From JAJEDW01 sp963555775 (lineage in GTDB: Bacteria > Acidobacteriota > Terriglobia > 20CM-2-55-15), in contig CAUVWY020000009.1 in assembly GCA_963555775.3 (NCBI GenBank), positions 62,001 to 126,000 of the forward strand: DNA of 64,000 bases, written 5' to 3'. The notes below the pieces were generated by a model, which saw nothing but the letters and a program-made list of their open reading frames with translations, was not told the origin of the DNA and searched no databases. A program made the position numbers and the translations under genes. This document shows, piece by piece, positions 52,388-60,110 of the stretch; the first letter of the stretch is position 1, and each line of letters opens with the position of its first letter.

Positions 52388-53641
52388 ATGGCCGAAAAAC
52401 TGACAGCGCAACGAATCAAGGCGCTCCGGCGCGGCCCCCGCGCCGAGATCCTGGATGCCCACACATCCGGGCTCGCGGTGCGGATCGGGCCGCGCTCGAT
52501 CGTCTATTCCGTCCGGGCGCGCATCGGCTCCCGCAACGTGCGAAAGGTAATCGGACCGGTCGATAGCATGAGCCTGCGGGACGCGCGCCTGGCGGCCCGT
52601 TCGATCATGGACGCGGCGCGCCGTGGCGAACCGACCGCGCCTGCGGAATCGGAGACGCGAACGTTTAAAGACCTGGCCGCCGAGTACCTGGAGCGGTGGG
52701 CGCGGATGCGGAAGCGCACGGCCGGCGCCGACGAGTGGATGCTGGACCGCTACGTTTTGCCCGCGTTCGGCGCAAAGCTGATCGAGAACGTGACGCGCGG
52801 CGACGTTATCGCCCTGCTCGAAGGAATCGCCTATGGAGACGGCAAGGCGCGCAAGCCTGCGCCGATTCAGTCGAACCGCATCCGGTCGCTGGTTCACAAG
52901 GTGTTTCGGTGGGCGGTAAAGACCGGACGGGCTCATGGCAACCCGGCCGCCGATACGGAGAAATACGGGAAAGAGCGCGCCCGCGATCGCGTGCTGACCG
53001 ATAACGAACTGTGGGCGCTGTGGGCCGCGTTCGAGGCGTCCACGTCGCCCCTGGCCGAGGCGTTCAAGCTGATGCTGCTGACCGGGCAACGACGCGGCGA
53101 AGTCGCGGGCATGACATGGGCCGAAATCGACTTCGACGCGGCGGCGGGCCCGATGTGGACGCTTCCGGGCGAGCGAACGAAAAACGGGCGATCGCATCGC
53201 GTTCCACTCGCCCCCCTGGCCGTGCGAATCCTGCGGCGGATACGCGAATCCCAGGCGGCGTCCGAACAGGCCCGGTCCCGGCGTCAAGGCCGCGATCCGG
53301 TCGCCGACGTGTTCGTGTTCCCGAACAAGCGCGACCGCGGCGCCCCGGTGGCAAGCGTTAAAACCGCAAAGGATCGGATCGCGAAAGCGGCGGCGATCGC
53401 CGAGCGGTGGACCCTGCATGACCTGCGCCGGACGGCGGCGTCGGGAATGGTCGAATTGGGAGTGGCCGAATCGATCGTCGGGCGGATTCTCAATCACGCG
53501 CCTGCCGGCGTGACTCAAAAACATTACATTCGCGCGTCGTTCGATGCCGAAAAACGGGACGCGCTCGAATCGTGGGCGCTTCGCCTGATGGCGATCGCTT
53601 ACGGGATCGAGGCCGTCGAGCGCGTCGAGGCCGGATCATGA
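52388..53641 (+). CDS. int: P4-type tyrosine integrase
   Basis: 417 residues with a GGAGGA ribosome site. N-terminal DUF4102-like arm domain (MAEKLTAQRIKALRRGPRAE, GLAVRIGPRSIVYSVRARIG), core-binding domain (FKDLAAEYLERWARMRKRTA), and catalytic domain with the R box near residue 234 (LLTGQRRGEVAGMTWAEIDF), H-x-x-R near 344-347 (LHDLRRTAASGM), H in ILNHAPAGVTQ and the Tyr nucleophile in KHYIRASF. All key residues are present, so it is probably active. It lies next to the tRNA-Lys fragment and would insert the element there. Its stop overlaps the next start (ATGA). Confidence 0.92.
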   Translation: MAEKLTAQRIKALRRGPRAEILDAHTSGLAVRIGPRSIVYSVRARIGSRNVRKVIGPVDSMSLRDARLAARSIMDAARRGEPTAPAESETRTFKDLAAEYLERWARMRKRTAGADEWMLDRYVLPAFGAKLIENVTRGDVIALLEGIAYGDGKARKPAPIQSNRIRSLVHKVFRWAVKTGRAHGNPAADTEKYGKERARDRVLTDNELWALWAAFEASTSPLAEAFKLMLLTGQRRGEVAGMTWAEIDFDAAAGPMWTLPGERTKNGRSHRVPLAPLAVRILRRIRESQAASEQARSRRQGRDPVADVFVFPNKRDRGAPVASVKTAKDRIAKAAAIAERWTLHDLRRTAASGMVELGVAESIVGRILNHAPAGVTQKHYIRASFDAEKRDALESWALRLMAIAYGIEAVERVEAGS

Positions 53642-54264
53642 GCGGCGTGCCTCGAAGATGGGCGATCCGCATGGGCGCGAAGCAATACCTGTTCGCCACA
53701 ACCGATCAACTTCGCGGCCTGGAACGCTCCGAAGTCGTGACGACGCCCGGCGGGGTCCACTATGTGATCGCCGGGAGCTACGTACCATCGCGCGCGCAAC
53801 TGATGGCCGATTACCGGGCCGAATACGAAATGCGGAACCAGAAGCTCGACGGTTCACACGGATACCTGGCGGCGCTGGCGTCGGAAAGCGGCCCTGTAAA
53901 GGTTTCCCCCCAGGATGTATCCAAGTGGCTGCGCGGCCCGAAGACCGTCTATCCTCACGGCATCGATAACGGAACCGGAAAAGACTTGGCTATCCGGAAT
54001 GCGATCGGGCGTTACGTACCATCGCGCGCGCAACTGATGGCCGATTACCGGGCCGAATACGAAATGCGGAACCAGAAGCTCGACGGTTCACACGGATACC
54101 TGGCGGCGCTGGCGTCGGAAAGCGGCCCTGTAAAGGTTTCCCCCCAGGATGTATCCAAGTGGCTGCGCGGCCCGAAGACCGTCTATCGTCACGGCATCGA
54201 TGACGGAACCGGAAAAGACCGGGCTATCCGGAATGCGATCGGGCGTTACTTGATCGAATCGTAG
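53638..54264 (+). CDS. Element-encoded protein with exact internal 78-residue duplication
   Basis: 208 residues, translationally coupled to the integrase by a 4-base overlap. About 47 N-terminal residues (RMGAKQYLFATTDQLRGLER, PGGVHYVIAGS) are followed by two near-identical 78-residue repeats, each starting YVPSRAQLMADYRAEYEMRN. Each repeat has an HTH-like region (GYLAALASESGPVKVSPQDV, SKWLRGPKTVY) and ends GKDxAIRNAIGRY. It may bind DNA as a two-headed protein (inference). Family not recognised; the integrase coupling suggests a role in integration, excision or its control. Confidence 0.7.
   Translation: MSGVPRRWAIRMGAKQYLFATTDQLRGLERSEVVTTPGGVHYVIAGSYVPSRAQLMADYRAEYEMRNQKLDGSHGYLAALASESGPVKVSPQDVSKWLRGPKTVYPHGIDNGTGKDLAIRNAIGRYVPSRAQLMADYRAEYEMRNQKLDGSHGYLAALASESGPVKVSPQDVSKWLRGPKTVYRHGIDDGTGKDRAIRNAIGRYLIES
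53779..54246 (+). repeat. Tandem 234-bp direct repeat inside the coupled gene
   Basis: Units 53779-54012 and 54013-54246 differ at only a handful of bases, giving P/R, N/D and L/R changes. The unit is 78 codons, so the frame is kept. The near-identity indicates recent duplication. Confidence 0.9.
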
Positions 54265-54456
54265 CGCGCCGCCCTGGCGCCCGAATCTCACCCCTGGATC
54301 TACTCCCGGTCCCCCCCTGTCCCGATCAAGCATTGAAGAAAACGGAAATCCTTACGGGCGCGTTCCCAGGCGTCCCGGTCGATCCGCCCACCGAACCAAA
54401 AACGAGCAAAGGGTATAGCAAACCTACACGCCGCCGGAACGTGCCACCGTGACGGT

Positions 54457-54876
54457 ATGAAGGATAAGGAACACGATAGTTTTTTGACCGCGCCCGAAAT
54501 GGCCGCGCGTTTCCGAATCTCTCGTTTGACGGTCCTGAAGCTTGAGAACGATTTGGGTTTTCCCAAGGGGGCCGTGTTCGGCAGGCGCCGGCTCAAGTGG
54601 CGCGCTTCCGAGGTCCTGGAATGGATCAACGAACGGATCGCCGCCCGCGCCGGCGGCGCCCCGGTCGACGATCCCGTCGCCGTGCGGTTCCTGGACGCGC
54701 GGGAAGTCCGAAAGCGCGTTGACCTGTCGCGGCAAACGGTTTGGCGGCTTGAATGCGACGGCGATTTTCCGAAAGCGGTAACCATCAGCAAAGGCCGCCG
54801 CGTGTGGATCGAGGCCGAAATCCGGGACTGGATCAACGAACGGTTCGGCGTTCGCCGCCATGGCGAAGGCGAGTAA
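54457..54876 (+). CDS. Tandem double AlpA/MerR-like helix-turn-helix protein
   Basis: 139 residues containing two AlpA-like domains in a row. Domain 1: DSFLTAPEMAARFRISRLTV, FPKGAVFGRRRLKWRASEVL, EWINERI. Domain 2: AVRFLDAREVRKRVDLSRQT, VWRLECDGDFPKAVTISKGR, RVWIEAEIRDWINERFG. Each has the S-x-x-T/Q-V-x-x-L-E recognition helix, the P-K-A-V turn, and a W/R wing with x-x-x-E-I/V-x-x-W-I. AlpA proteins are usually single-domain regulators of integrase and element excision. It is upstream of the RepA gene in the element. Confidence 0.8.
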   Translation: MKDKEHDSFLTAPEMAARFRISRLTVLKLENDLGFPKGAVFGRRRLKWRASEVLEWINERIAARAGGAPVDDPVAVRFLDAREVRKRVDLSRQTVWRLECDGDFPKAVTISKGRRVWIEAEIRDWINERFGVRRHGEGE

Positions 54877-55129
54877 CGCCGCCGTGGGATCGCCCCAGGC
54901 CGTCAACTTGTCCCCCAGGATCGCTGGGCCGCCCATCGGGCCGCCCGGTCCCGTCGCCCCCGTCTTCACGCCTGAACGCATTCCGCGCGTTGTCCGTGGG
55001 CAATGCGGTTTCTCGCGTGGCCGCGACAAACGCGCTGGCTGGCACTCACACCCGCATGAGGCCCGGATCGGCGTGTGCTGGCGATCTGACGGCCCCGGCC
55101 GCCGACAAAAAAAGCCGCGGGATGGGTGA
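54860..55129 (+). CDS. Doubtful small ORF overlapping the AlpA gene end
   Basis: 89-residue frame starting MAKASNAAVGSPQAVNLSPR and overlapping the AlpA stop by 17 bases. Pro/Arg-rich composition with no domain, although some sections (IGPPGPVAPVFTPERIPRVV) look protein-like. Coding is weakly supported. The 250-bp space between the AlpA and RepA genes otherwise shows nothing clear. Confidence 0.25.
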   Translation: MAKASNAAVGSPQAVNLSPRIAGPPIGPPGPVAPVFTPERIPRVVRGQCGFSRGRDKRAGWHSHPHEARIGVCWRSDGPGRRQKKPRDG

Positions 55130-55188
55130 CACCCCGCCGCGATGAAAATCAGTCGTTACGAATACCCAGCGAATCCGCCGAATTGAAC

Positions 55189-56244
55189 ATGGCGGCGAAT
55201 CCACTAGAACCGTGGCTGAATATCACACGCCAGATCCCGGCGGCGATGGTGTATTCCACCCGCGCGACTGGGAACGCAAGCCGGCCATTATCTCGGCGTC
55301 CGGCGATCGATGGGAGTGGGTTCACGCGGTCGGGACCTGTCCCCCAGGAGCGCCGCCACTACGGCCTCGTCGATCAGGTGGACGCCCTGGTCCGGGCCAG
55401 CGAAACCGACCCCGAACCCGGCTTCATGGCGCGATGGCTGATGCTGTGTTCGTTACCGCGGAGCAATCCTGGGCAACGGAAAGAATACGTCCGGCGCAAC
55501 GGCCCGTACACGCTCTACATGACGGCAGGCGGCGGTTGCAAGCTCCCGTTCGGGAACCTCCCCCGGCTGCTGGCCGCGTGGGTATGCACCGAAGCGGTCC
55601 GGACCCAAAGCCGCGACCTGGTTCTCGGCCACTCGCTCTCCGGGTTCATGCGCAAACTGGATATCGAGGCGCAAAGCGGCGGCCGGGGCGGCGTGCGCAC
55701 GCGGCTGCGGAATCAGATGCAGCGGTTCTTCAACGCGCAGGTCCGGGTGGTCTACCAGGCCGAAGGACACGAGGCAAGCGTCAACTCGCCAATTGCCAGC
55801 CGGACAGACCTCTGGTGGAACGAACGGCGCCCCGACGCACCGGTACTGTGGAAGAGCACAATCCGCCTCGGTGAAGAGTTTTTCCAGGAGATCCTGCGCC
55901 ATCCCGTGCCGCTCGACATGAACACCCTGAAGGCGCTGAAGCGGTCGCCCCTCGGGCTCGACCTGTACATGTGGCTGGTGTATAGGACATTCAGCCTCGA
56001 TGCGTCGCTGCGGCTGTCCTGGCCGACGCTCTACCGGCAGTTCGGGGTAGAGCCGGAAAAGGCGAGCGACAAATTCATCGTCCGCGACTTCCGAAAAGAC
56101 TGCCTCCGGGAGTTGACGAAGATCAATGCGTCCTGGCCGGGCCTGCAATACCGCATCGAGCGCGGACGCCGGCACGAAAAGACCGGCGCGCTGGTTCTGC
56201 TACCGTCCGCGCCACAGATTCCACCCATAAATCTCGTCCCGTAG
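55189..56244 (+). CDS. RepA-type plasmid replication initiator
   Basis: The frame is open from 55126 (GTG); the ATG at 55189 is preferred, though neither start has a convincing ribosome site, and the first 50 residues are atypical. From about residue 60 the match to the plasmid RepA family (PF04796 type) is good: DQVDALVRASETDPEPGFMA, YVRRNGPYTLYMTAGGGCKL, PFGNLPRLLAAWVCTEAVRT, LGHSLSGFMRKLDIEAQSGG, MNTLKALKRSPLGLDLYMWL. These initiators bind iterons at plasmid origins, and iteron-like repeats start 114 bases after the stop. It makes the element plasmid-like. Confidence 0.8.
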   Translation: MAANPLEPWLNITRQIPAAMVYSTRATGNASRPLSRRPAIDGSGFTRSGPVPQERRHYGLVDQVDALVRASETDPEPGFMARWLMLCSLPRSNPGQRKEYVRRNGPYTLYMTAGGGCKLPFGNLPRLLAAWVCTEAVRTQSRDLVLGHSLSGFMRKLDIEAQSGGRGGVRTRLRNQMQRFFNAQVRVVYQAEGHEASVNSPIASRTDLWWNERRPDAPVLWKSTIRLGEEFFQEILRHPVPLDMNTLKALKRSPLGLDLYMWLVYRTFSLDASLRLSWPTLYRQFGVEPEKASDKFIVRDFRKDCLRELTKINASWPGLQYRIERGRRHEKTGALVLLPSAPQIPPINLVP

Positions 56245-56280
56245 CCGGGGATCGCCCAAGAGTCCAGTTCCGTCCTCGGG

Positions 56281-56450
56281 GAGGTCCTTCCCGCGCCGCG
56301 ACCGGCAAATCTTCGACGTTTCCACAGGCGAGGCGGGATTTCCCACAGTTTTCCACGCCTATTCACCCTCACTGACCCGCCGCGATTTTTCGCCTATTCA
56401 CCCTCACTGACCCGGCAAATCTTCGCCTATTCACCCTCACCAACAAGTAG
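56281..56450 (+). other. Putative iteron-type replication origin
   Basis: Three direct repeats of CGCCTATTCACCCTCACTGA (CCCG) start at 56358, 56393 and 56426; the last is shortened to CGCCTATTCACCCTCAC. Spacing is 35 and 33 bp. Upstream are DnaA-box-like motifs (TTTCCACAG near 56318, TTTCCCACAGTTTTCCACG at 56341-56359) and downstream an AT-rich run (AGTAAGAGCAAATAATAAGA). Order, position directly behind repA and repeat type all suit an oriV. Confidence 0.75.
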
Positions 56451-56495
56451 TAAGAGCAAATAATAAGATTTCATGTATTAAGGGAGGCGGAAGCT

Positions 56496-56567
56496 GTGAA
56501 AAACCTCGATCAGCCACCCTGGGAACCCCGGAAGAAACGAAACCGGAGTCGGAAAAAACCCTTTTAA
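56496..56567 (+). CDS. Possible 23-residue basic peptide ORF
   Basis: GTG at 56496 with AGGGAGGCGG upstream at good distance. The peptide (MKNLDQPPWEPRKKRNRSRK, then KPF) is very basic. It lies just after the iterons. Only the ribosome site and position support it. The remaining stretch to 56830 shows no other gene. Confidence 0.25.
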   Translation: MKNLDQPPWEPRKKRNRSRKKPF

Positions 56568-56830
56568 GTTGAAAACCAGGGACATTCGGAATCGGATCGG
56601 ATGGGCGCGGGATCGGGATGGAGTCAGCGAGCCGCCGCCCCGCGTCGCCGCTGCGATCGAGGTGCCGACCTGGACGGCAATGCCGGATTCCATGCCATTT
56701 CTTTCAGTCGCTTCGATTCCGATGACAGTAATTGCTGGAATTACAATTGAGGGGTCAACCGGTGTTATCGAAACTGGCCCGGTGCTACCATTCTTCGGCG
56801 CCCCGCGTGGCGTACCGAGGGGGTGAATCG

Positions 56831-57115
56831 ATGAGCGACGATACGGACGAACAGCTAATCAAACCTCCGGTGGTCGTCGAGAGCTTCGGCGACCTGGACG
56901 GGAACTCGCGGGCGGCGATCCGGCGGGCCGCCGCGGGCGCGTTCGTCGACGTGCTCGCCAACCGGTTGAGGGAACTCTGCGCGGCTTTCGACGAATTGGA
57001 TGTGGACGGCTTGGGCAATGACGCGCAGGATGCTTTCTGGCGGGCCCACAATCTGATGGAAGACGCCTGTTCGGCACTGGATGAAGCGTCGAGGGACGGC
57101 GAGGACGGTCAGTGA
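56831..57115 (+). CDS. Small acidic protein of unknown function
   Basis: 94 residues from the ATG at 56831 with GAGGGGGTG upstream. It is strongly acidic and mostly helical in appearance: SFGDLDGNSRAAIRRAAAGA, FVDVLANRLRELCAAFDELD, FWRAHNLMEDACSALDEASR. No family recognised. It is followed, 29 bases after the stop, by MITE copy 2. Confidence 0.6.
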   Translation: MSDDTDEQLIKPPVVVESFGDLDGNSRAAIRRAAAGAFVDVLANRLRELCAAFDELDVDGLGNDAQDAFWRAHNLMEDACSALDEASRDGEDGQ

Positions 57116-57143
57116 CTGAACAGCAAACAGCCGAAACTGGACA

Positions 57144-57273
57144 CTAGCAGCCTGTCGGACTTTCGGCGTAAGTCCTTTGTTTTCAACGACGGCCTTTTTT
57201 AGCCCGAAACCGTAAACACAGTCATATGAATGACTTATGTTTTTGATCCGGTGTTAGTCCGACAGGCTGCTAG
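57144..57273 (+). repeat. MITE copy 2 (130 bp, CTAG at both ends)
   Basis: Same terminal repeats as copies 1 and 3 (CTAGCAGCCTGTCGGACT) and about 95% the same interior by eye. It is intergenic, between the acidic protein and the membrane protein at 57287. Its right end could supply an alternative in-frame ATG (57230) to that gene. Confidence 0.9.
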
Positions 57274-57286
57274 TAGAGTCCACACA

Positions 57287-57850
57287 ATGCCGACACCTGA
57301 CTGGCTAACTCCCGCGACATGGATTGCCTTCGTCTCGGCATGTATTGCAGCCGCTTCGTTGTGGAACGCGATCATGGCAAGGAAAATCGCGAAGAGCGGC
57401 CACCAGTTGGCGGTGGAAACTCGGGACAGAACGACGCCGTCGCTTGAGCTGTATATTGATTCCGGCGATATCCGGCGGCTCGCGGCCCCCGCCAGGAGAG
57501 TGTTCGTCTTCCGTGTTGTGGTGACAAACCGCTCCGACGCGCCAAACTCCCTAAAGACGATTCGTCTCCTCATCGAACATCGGCGTACCGATGGGCCACC
57601 GTCGCACCTTGAGCTGGTGCCCGACGCAACATTCGCCAAAGCCCTCGGCTTCGAGGAGGGTGACGTCCTGACGGTTCCGGCCGCGATTGCGCAACGTGCT
57701 GTCGTTGCGGGCACGGTGTTCTTTCCGGTTGCGCAGGAACTCCTCGCAGAGACTCGAATTGAGGCGTATACGGTCTCGCTCATCGACACGTTTGATAGGG
57801 AGTCCATTAAGGAAGTTCTTCTCCTTACGGAGCAACCCTTTGAAAAATAA
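57287..57850 (+). CDS. Single-pass membrane protein with beta-rich C-domain, unknown
   Basis: 187 residues from ATG 57287 (MPTPDWLTPATWIAFVSACI). One membrane helix (IAFVSACIAAASLWNAIMA) is followed by a beta-sandwich-like region with RRVFVFRVVVTNRSDAPNSL, KTIRLLIEHRRTD, AGTVFFPVAQELLAETRIEA and YTVSLIDTFDRESIKEVLLL. Such proteins occur in mobile islands, function unknown. The frame can be extended into MITE copy 2, but the internal ATG is preferred. The next gene (57840) overlaps its stop, so they form a pair. Confidence 0.65.
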   Translation: MPTPDWLTPATWIAFVSACIAAASLWNAIMARKIAKSGHQLAVETRDRTTPSLELYIDSGDIRRLAAPARRVFVFRVVVTNRSDAPNSLKTIRLLIEHRRTDGPPSHLELVPDATFAKALGFEEGDVLTVPAAIAQRAVVAGTVFFPVAQELLAETRIEAYTVSLIDTFDRESIKEVLLLTEQPFEK

Positions 57851-58132
57851 ATGGCATAAGGAGGCAGTCTCGATTCAGCATCCAGTCGAGGCCGAACCCG
57901 TCCCGATCGTAGCTGACGCGAGTGTCGCAACGGTGGCCATTGGGGACGGGCGGATGATCCCGCTCCTTATTCTCGACACGTCCAAACGCCCAGATATTGA
58001 GGACATGGTCAAAGCTCACCTCCATATGAGGAGCCAAGGAGATGTCAATACGAGGTGGGCCCTCTGTGCCAATGTAGATGAGACACCTTCCCTAACGTTA
58101 ATTAGTGAGCAGGGCGGGAAGGAAGATAACCT

Positions 58133-58621
58133 GTGTTGGTGATTAAACCAGAAGAGGAGAAAGAATCGCGGGCAACGGAAGGAGCCCGTAGGGCGACTGG
58201 AGTTGGGCGCGATTCGGCCGATGGGAATGGTGCCGGTCCGGATCCGGAGGTCGCCGATAAGGCGACGCGTCGACGATTCAGCGCGGAGTATAAGCGCCGG
58301 ATCGTACGAGATGCCGACCGGTGTACGAAGCCCGGTGAGGTGGGCGCGTTGTTACGCCGTGAAGGGGTGTACTCATCGAGCCTGAGCACGTGGCGTCGGC
58401 AACTCGATGCCGGGGAGTTGGCCGGCGTCGGATCGGTCAAACGTGGACCGAAGGCGCAGCCGATAGACCCGCGGGATAAGCGGATTGCGGAGTTGGAACG
58501 GGAGACTCGGCGTCTGGAGGCGAGACTCGGGCAAGCCGAGACGATAATCGCCATCCAAAAAAAAGTTGCGACGCTATTAGGAATTCCGCTGAATACGATC
58601 CAGGACAAGGAGAACGGTTGA
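58133..58621 (+). CDS. IS3 transposase OrfA
   Basis: 162 residues from a GTG (AGGAAG upstream). After a charged, acidic N-terminal extension of about 45 residues comes the helix-turn-helix (RRRFSAEYKRRIVRDADRCT, YSSSLSTWRRQLDAGELAG), then a leucine-zipper-like helix (KRIAELERETRRLEARLGQA). It binds the element ends. Its stop overlaps the OrfB start as TGATG, suggesting coupled translation in place of the usual -1 frameshift. Confidence 0.85.
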   Translation: MLVIKPEEEKESRATEGARRATGVGRDSADGNGAGPDPEVADKATRRRFSAEYKRRIVRDADRCTKPGEVGALLRREGVYSSSLSTWRRQLDAGELAGVGSVKRGPKAQPIDPRDKRIAELERETRRLEARLGQAETIIAIQKKVATLLGIPLNTIQDKENG

Positions 58622-59622
58622 TGGAAGCGGCCCAGACCCACTCTGCCGAGTTGGGCGCCGCACCCGCATGCCGGGCCTTTGGAGTTCCCCGTGCATCGTT
58701 CTATCGTCACCGGCAACGGCGAGCCGAACCCGCCCCAGACCCGATCCGTCGGCGATCGCATCGAGCGTTGAGTGAGGTGGAGCGCCAGGAGGTCCTCGAC
58801 CTGCTGCATGGCGATCGCTTCGTGGACCAGGCGCCGGCTCAGGTCGCCGCCGCCCTGCTGGACGAGGACCGCTATCTGTGTTCCCCACGAACGATGTATC
58901 GGATCCTGGAAGCGAATCAGGAAGTTCGCGAACGAAGGAACCAGCGACGCCATCCCGCCTATACAAAGCCGGAGCTGTTGGCTACGGCTCCGAATCAAGT
59001 TTGGAGTGGGGACATCACGAAGTTGAAGGGACCCCAAAAGTGGACCTACTTCTACCTGTACGTGATCCTGGACATCTTCAGCCGCCAAGTCGTGGGCTGG
59101 ATGGTCGCCGATTGCGAATCGGCGAATCTGGCCAAAAAGTTGATCCAGGAAGCCTGCGACAAGCAACAGATTGATCGTGATCAACTCATACTCCACTCCG
59201 ATCGTGGATCGTCGATGAAGTCCAAGGCGGTGGCGCTGCTGTTGGCCGATCTGGGAGTGACCAAGTCTCACTCCCGACCGTATGTATCGGACGACAATCC
59301 ATTCTCGGAAGCGCAGTTCAAGACGCTCAAGTACCGGACAGGCTTCCCGGACCGTTTCGGTTGTAGCCAGGACGCCAAGGCGTTCTGCAGGGACTTCTTC
59401 CACTGGTACAACAATGTCCACTACCATTCGGGACTGAACTGGTTGACACCGGCTATGGTTCACCACGCCCGTACCGACATCGTCATCCAAAAACGGCAGC
59501 ATGCCATGGATTGTGCGCGGCAACGCCACCCAGAACGTTTCGTCAACGTACCCAGAACGATCCCAGGGCCGCCCGACAAGGTGTGGATCAATCCACCCGT
59601 AGAATCGCAGGCGGTAGCTTAA
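58621..59622 (+). CDS. IS3 transposase OrfB (DDE integrase)
   Basis: 333 residues from the ATG at 58621. HTH_21-like N-part (PDPIRRRSHRALSEVERQEV, LCSPRTMYRILEANQEVRER) and rve catalytic core with D in QVWSGDITKLKGPQKWTYFY, D in LILHSDRGSSMKSKAV and the E in DDNPFSEAQFKTLKYR. The spacing D-x(about 60)-D-x(35)-E is that of IS3 transposases. It seems intact and could be active. Confidence 0.9.
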   Translation: MEAAQTHSAELGAAPACRAFGVPRASFYRHRQRRAEPAPDPIRRRSHRALSEVERQEVLDLLHGDRFVDQAPAQVAAALLDEDRYLCSPRTMYRILEANQEVRERRNQRRHPAYTKPELLATAPNQVWSGDITKLKGPQKWTYFYLYVILDIFSRQVVGWMVADCESANLAKKLIQEACDKQQIDRDQLILHSDRGSSMKSKAVALLLADLGVTKSHSRPYVSDDNPFSEAQFKTLKYRTGFPDRFGCSQDAKAFCRDFFHWYNNVHYHSGLNWLTPAMVHHARTDIVIQKRQHAMDCARQRHPERFVNVPRTIPGPPDKVWINPPVESQAVA

Positions 59623-60110
59623 TTGTTGAACCCACGTGTCTCACACTTGTTGACATTCACCGGGGGACGACCCGACACATTCTTCGACACGGGCACCATT
59701 AGCTTGTACCTGACATTCGAAAAACCAAGTCGTTGCCTGATATTCCTTCGATTGGACATCGGACAATACGGCGTGCTCGTCGACAACATCATTCGCAGCC
59801 AGGGCCTCTACATTCAGTCAGGTAGACCCGGTGACCGGCTGCGCACGACCTTTGACAATCCCCGCGTTCTTGCGGAAGTGCCCTCTCGTGAGTTTCAGCC
59901 TGAATGGGACAACATGTTTCGGAAGGCGCTACGCAAAAGTTTCCAGAAGGAGGCTGGGATGAGCCGAGCCAATGCAAAGCTTGCGACGGAGAATTTCATT
60001 AACCAGTGGCGCGATCTGTTATCTAAGCGAGTCAAAGGCCCGGTTGAGGGCGCGAACGAGTAGAGTGCATTTGAGCCGAATGCCCACGTGAGCCTGGCTT
60101 CCGCCAGCCG

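Larger units (their letters stand above)
58106..59697 (+). mobile_element. Complete IS3-family element with 5-bp target duplication
   Basis: ATTAG at 58101-58105 and 59698-59702 flanks a 1592-bp insert carrying OrfA and OrfB. Terminal inverted repeats are weak by eye (left TGAGCAGGGCGG; right end complement GGTGCCCGTGTC), so exact tips carry some uncertainty. The restored host frame strongly supports these borders. Confidence 0.8.
57840..60063 (+). pseudogene. Island gene of unknown function interrupted by an IS3 element
   Basis: The frame starts at a TTG (57840) overlapping the previous stop; GGAG lies 7 bases upstream. It encodes VADASVATVAIGDGRMIPLL, KRPDIEDMVKAHLHMRSQGD, VDETPSLTLI and then enters the IS. 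After the IS the frame resumes, ISLYLTFEKPSRCLIFLRLD, GQYGVLVDNIIRSQGLYIQS, EFQPEWDNMFRKALRKSFQK, to a stop at 60063. Removing 58106-59702 (the IS plus one ATTAG) joins both in frame at Ile-Ser, giving about 208 residues. Protein family unknown. Confidence 0.75.

Noticed and set aside
55212..55874. Alternative 220-residue frame MAEYHTPDPGGDG over the repA gene
   Set aside because: After about 45 residues it becomes Arg/Pro-rich and overlaps the well-matched RepA frame.
58106..59697. Exact terminal inverted repeats for the IS3 element
   Set aside because: By eye only weak similarity between the ends can be found; borders were set from the duplicated ATTAG and the restored host frame instead.
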